A DNA stretch of 47,900 bases, taken from the NCBI GenBank assembly GCA_020854055.1, contig JADZGD010000140.1:1-47900 (forward strand), written 5' to 3'. Position numbers and translations under genes: made by a program. Shown here one piece after another: positions 45,740-47,900 of the stretch. Under the pieces are notes generated by a model. That model did not search any database, was not told where the DNA came from, and saw only the letters and a list, made by a program, of their open reading frames with translations. This stretch comes from Bryobacterales bacterium (GTDB taxonomy: Bacteria; Acidobacteriota; Terriglobia; Bryobacterales; Bryobacteraceae). Every line of letters starts with the position of its first letter. The first letter of the stretch is position 1.

Positions 45740-46561
45740 CTACTTTTGGTGCAGAATCTCCCCGTAGATCGCAGGACGCCGCGCACGGATCGGCCCGCGT
45801 CCAATGCGCTCGTCCAAGCGGATTTTCGCCAATACAACCTGATCTCCGCCGCCTTCGTCTTTGGCCACAACGGTACCCTTGGGATCAACGATCAGGCAGC
45901 GTTTGGGATGCACGAACGCGACGTACACACCGTTCTCGCAGGCCCGAGTGCGCATCATGGCGTCGTTCATCTCGCCATACCCGCCGTAGGACGGAATCAG
46001 GATCAGCTGGGCTCCCTCGATCGCCAGAATTCGTGCCGGCTCGGGTAGTTGGCGATCCAGGCAGATCAGTGTCCCCCACCGGCCCAACGTCGTACTGACC
46101 ACGGGAAATTCGGAGCCCGGCGTGTTCCACTGTTCGCTGCCGGTATGCGTTTTCGAGTAGCGGCTGACAAGCTGCCCATCCGGGCCGAAGATCGCCACCG
46201 TGTTGAAGACTTGCCGGCCGCGAAGCTCGGAAAAACCGATCGCCAGGTAAATCTTCAGCTCGCGCGCCAGGTGTTGGACACGGACCAGCATGCGGCCGCC
46301 GATTGGCTCGGCTACGGCGAAGTATTTTTCTTTGTCCAGGCCCTGGTCATTCCCCACGTAGCCGTCGAGAAAGCCCTCCGGCGTAATCACCAGCCGGGCG
46401 CCGCGGGCGGCAGCTTCGCGGGCGTAGTGGTCGAGCTTGCGAAAATTGGCTTCCTTGTCCCACCGATCTGGAACCACGCGCAGGCCGGCAAGCGCGAACT
46501 CCGGGGTCTGGGCGGCCGAGGCAAACGCCAGAAGAACCAATGGCAGGATGCGCAGGATCAT
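45740..46561 (-). CDS. Secreted carbon-nitrogen hydrolase (nitrilase superfamily)
   Basis: The 273-residue protein starts MILRILPLVLLAFASAAQ, a signal peptide. The nitrilase triad is visible: Glu62 in VITPEGF, Lys in RYSKTHTG and Cys in TLICLDRQLPE. The superfamily hydrolyses nitriles, amides, carbamoyl or acyl groups. Export is unusual, as most members are cytoplasmic. ATG 46561 has GGAGGG just upstream; the frame is open a further 60 codons without similarity. The GntR regulator gene lies 213 bases upstream on the same strand. Confidence 0.88.
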   Translation of the reverse strand: MILRILPLVLLAFASAAQTPEFALAGLRVVPDRWDKEANFRKLDHYAREAAARGARLVITPEGFLDGYVGNDQGLDKEKYFAVAEPIGGRMLVRVQHLARELKIYLAIGFSELRGRQVFNTVAIFGPDGQLVSRYSKTHTGSEQWNTPGSEFPVVSTTLGRWGTLICLDRQLPEPARILAIEGAQLILIPSYGGYGEMNDAMMRTRACENGVYVAFVHPKRCLIVDPKGTVVAKDEGGGDQVVLAKIRLDERIGRGPIRARRPAIYGEILHQK

Positions 46562-46774
46562 GACTGTCCCTCCACCAGCACGGCGCCGTGCGACTGCGAG
46601 GCCGCACTCCTGGCCGGTTCGGGAAATGTGAGGATCTGGCGGGTGGCGAGGCGGATCTCCCGCAGCGCTTGAGGAAACGAATGCTCTCCTTGTAACGGCC
46701 ATAAGATGATTGGACTTTCGACGGGCCACCTGCGCGAACATACGCGCAACTTGCCACCTCTGTAATCTCTAGCG

Positions 46775-47482
46775 CTATTGGGACACGCGCGCCCCAGCCA
46801 TCCAGAACTTCTTCATTGCCTGGCGGGTGACGCTCCGCGCGCGCCGTTTGTCGGCCGTTGCCATCGCCTCAGCCATCCGCTCGTGAGCCTCGGCCTGTTC
46901 GATCAGGTTCACCTCGGATTCGCGCAGGTGACGCAACGTCCAGAACGCGAATAGCGGCACTGTGATCTGCATCAAGGCCTTGGCCAGGAAGGCGTTCCCC
47001 GTACACGCCCAGAAGGTCTTGTGAAACGCCAGGTCGTACCGGTAGAATGCTTCTGCGTCGCGGTTTCGCGCCGCCTTGACAAGCCTTTCCGCGGCGTCCT
47101 TCAGATCCTGAACGGACCAGTTGCCTCGGTTCTCAACCGCCAACTCCGCGGCAAAAGTCTCCCACTCGATTCGCAGCCGGAAGATCTGGTCCACCTCCTC
47201 GCGCGAGAGCTGGGTGACTTCACAACTTCGGAACGGCCGCCGCAGAATGAGACCCTCGGCTTCCAGGTGTTTCAAAGCCTCGCGGACAGTGGGCTGGGAG
47301 AAGCCCATCGATTTCGCCACGGCGGTTTCCACGATCGCCGCACCCGGCTTCCACTCGCCGCGCAGAATGAGATCCCGGAATAGCTCCACCAGACGGTCAG
47401 GAACGCCGGAGGCATGCCCACGAGAAGCAAACTCGGGAGGGACTGCGGCGATAGCAGCTTCGCGCGTAGGTTTCGGATTCAC
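46775..47482 (-). CDS. GntR-family regulator with FCD domain
   Basis: This 235-residue transcription factor has a winged helix near residues 35-95 (RLVELFRDLILRGEWKPGA, FSQPTVREALKHLEAEGLIL) and an all-helical FCD effector domain (FRLRIEWETFAAELAVEN, AFHKTFWACTGN). FCD regulators usually sense carboxylic acids and repress catabolic genes. I chose GTG 47482, with GGAG 6 bases upstream, because it gives normal family length; the frame is open another 133 codons of Pro/Ser-rich sequence. It may control the downstream nitrilase-family gene. Confidence 0.88.
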   Translation of the reverse strand: MNPKPTREAAIAAVPPEFASRGHASGVPDRLVELFRDLILRGEWKPGAAIVETAVAKSMGFSQPTVREALKHLEAEGLILRRPFRSCEVTQLSREEVDQIFRLRIEWETFAAELAVENRGNWSVQDLKDAAERLVKAARNRDAEAFYRYDLAFHKTFWACTGNAFLAKALMQITVPLFAFWTLRHLRESEVNLIEQAEAHERMAEAMATADKRRARSVTRQAMKKFWMAGARVSQ

Positions 47483-47900
47483 AGTCGACTCCGGAAAACG
47501 ATCATCAATAAGCTCAGTTTGCAACCCGTTCCCGGCAAAGTCAACTCCCCGGAGGCTCCCCGCAGCGATTCCGCAAACCGGTGCTCGGTCTTGTGGCAGG
47601 GTGCTGATCAATGGCGGGTTGCTGCTGGTGCGGCCAGCCGAGGTAGTTGTGATTGACTTTGGAGGGCGAAACGGGCTTGACAAACCGGCCCTCATGGCCT
47701 CTTGTGCAGGCCAGCGGAAATAGGGCAGCAGCGGCGTCGGGAGAGGCACCGGGAAGGAACGTTGTACATGTCCGGGGGGGCAGCGCGATCGACGGTCAAC
47801 TGGTGTTGGGTCCGAGAGCCACGAACCAGTATGCCAGGCGCTTGGCGAAGTCACGGAAAGTGTCGCAACGGCCGCGGGCATGGCTGCAGATCTGCCGCCG
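47483..47900. other. 418-base stretch with no supported gene, to the window end
   Basis: This is upstream of the GntR gene. Frames on both strands are short or unlike known proteins. It may hold the regulator's promoter and the edge of a gene beyond the window. I see no clear repeat or terminator. Confidence 0.5.

Noticed and set aside
47483..47881. Long N-terminal extension of the GntR regulator
   Set aside because: The 133 residues are Pro/Ser-rich and unlike the family; GTG 47482 has a suitable ribosome-binding site.

Overview
This window looks like a chromosomal segment of a GC-rich, Gram-negative soil bacterium. The best guess is Acidobacteriota of the Solibacter/Bryobacter type. That placement is inferred from the mix of Tat-exported oxidoreductases and glycosidases, a LolA/type II secretion (type IV pilus-like) set, a Bacillus-type hemE-hemH-hemY order and frequent GTG/TTG starts. 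No search was run. I see no rRNA, insertion sequence, phage or CRISPR array.

Left block (1-20.4 kb), almost entirely on the minus strand. Transcription appears to begin at a promoter and attenuator-like hairpin near 20.35-20.42 kb. It runs through rimP, nusA, infB, a DUF503 gene, rbfA, apbE, hemE, hemH, hemY, lolA, gspF, gspE, pilM, pilN, pilO, a GspC/PilP-like gene and a pseudopilin-like gene. An ABC exporter gene follows in the same direction. Many junctions overlap by 1-17 bases or are separated by only 2-12 bases. Translation, haem synthesis and envelope secretion genes therefore form one co-directional array. The left edge holds the 3' end of a GH78-like rhamnosidase gene on the plus strand.

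Middle block (20.5-33.7 kb): a Tat-exported Gfo/Idh/MocA oxidoreductase, a tRNA-Ile(CAU) gene, a small secreted WXXGXW-repeat protein behind a perfect 32-bp palindrome, a CocE-like hydrolase, and a minus-strand tilS-ftsH-gph group. TilS is the enzyme that modifies tRNA-Ile(CAU). A plus-strand carbohydrate operon follows: a Tat-exported protein of unknown function, a methyltransferase, and two tandem GH29 fucosidase-like paralogues. The second paralogue has lost a conserved active-site His.

Right block (33.6-47.9 kb): a possible 19-residue lysine-rich micro-gene, and a two-gene CoA-dehydratase-activase-like system consisting of a tandem ASKHA activase and an HgdB-like partner. These are followed by purA, a sugar isomerase/epimerase, a secreted 5'-nucleotidase, nadD, an MFS exporter, a DHH phosphoesterase, a secreted nitrilase-family enzyme and a GntR/FCD regulator. 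Two stretches longer than 300 bases (45126-45739 and 47483-47900) hold no gene I can support.
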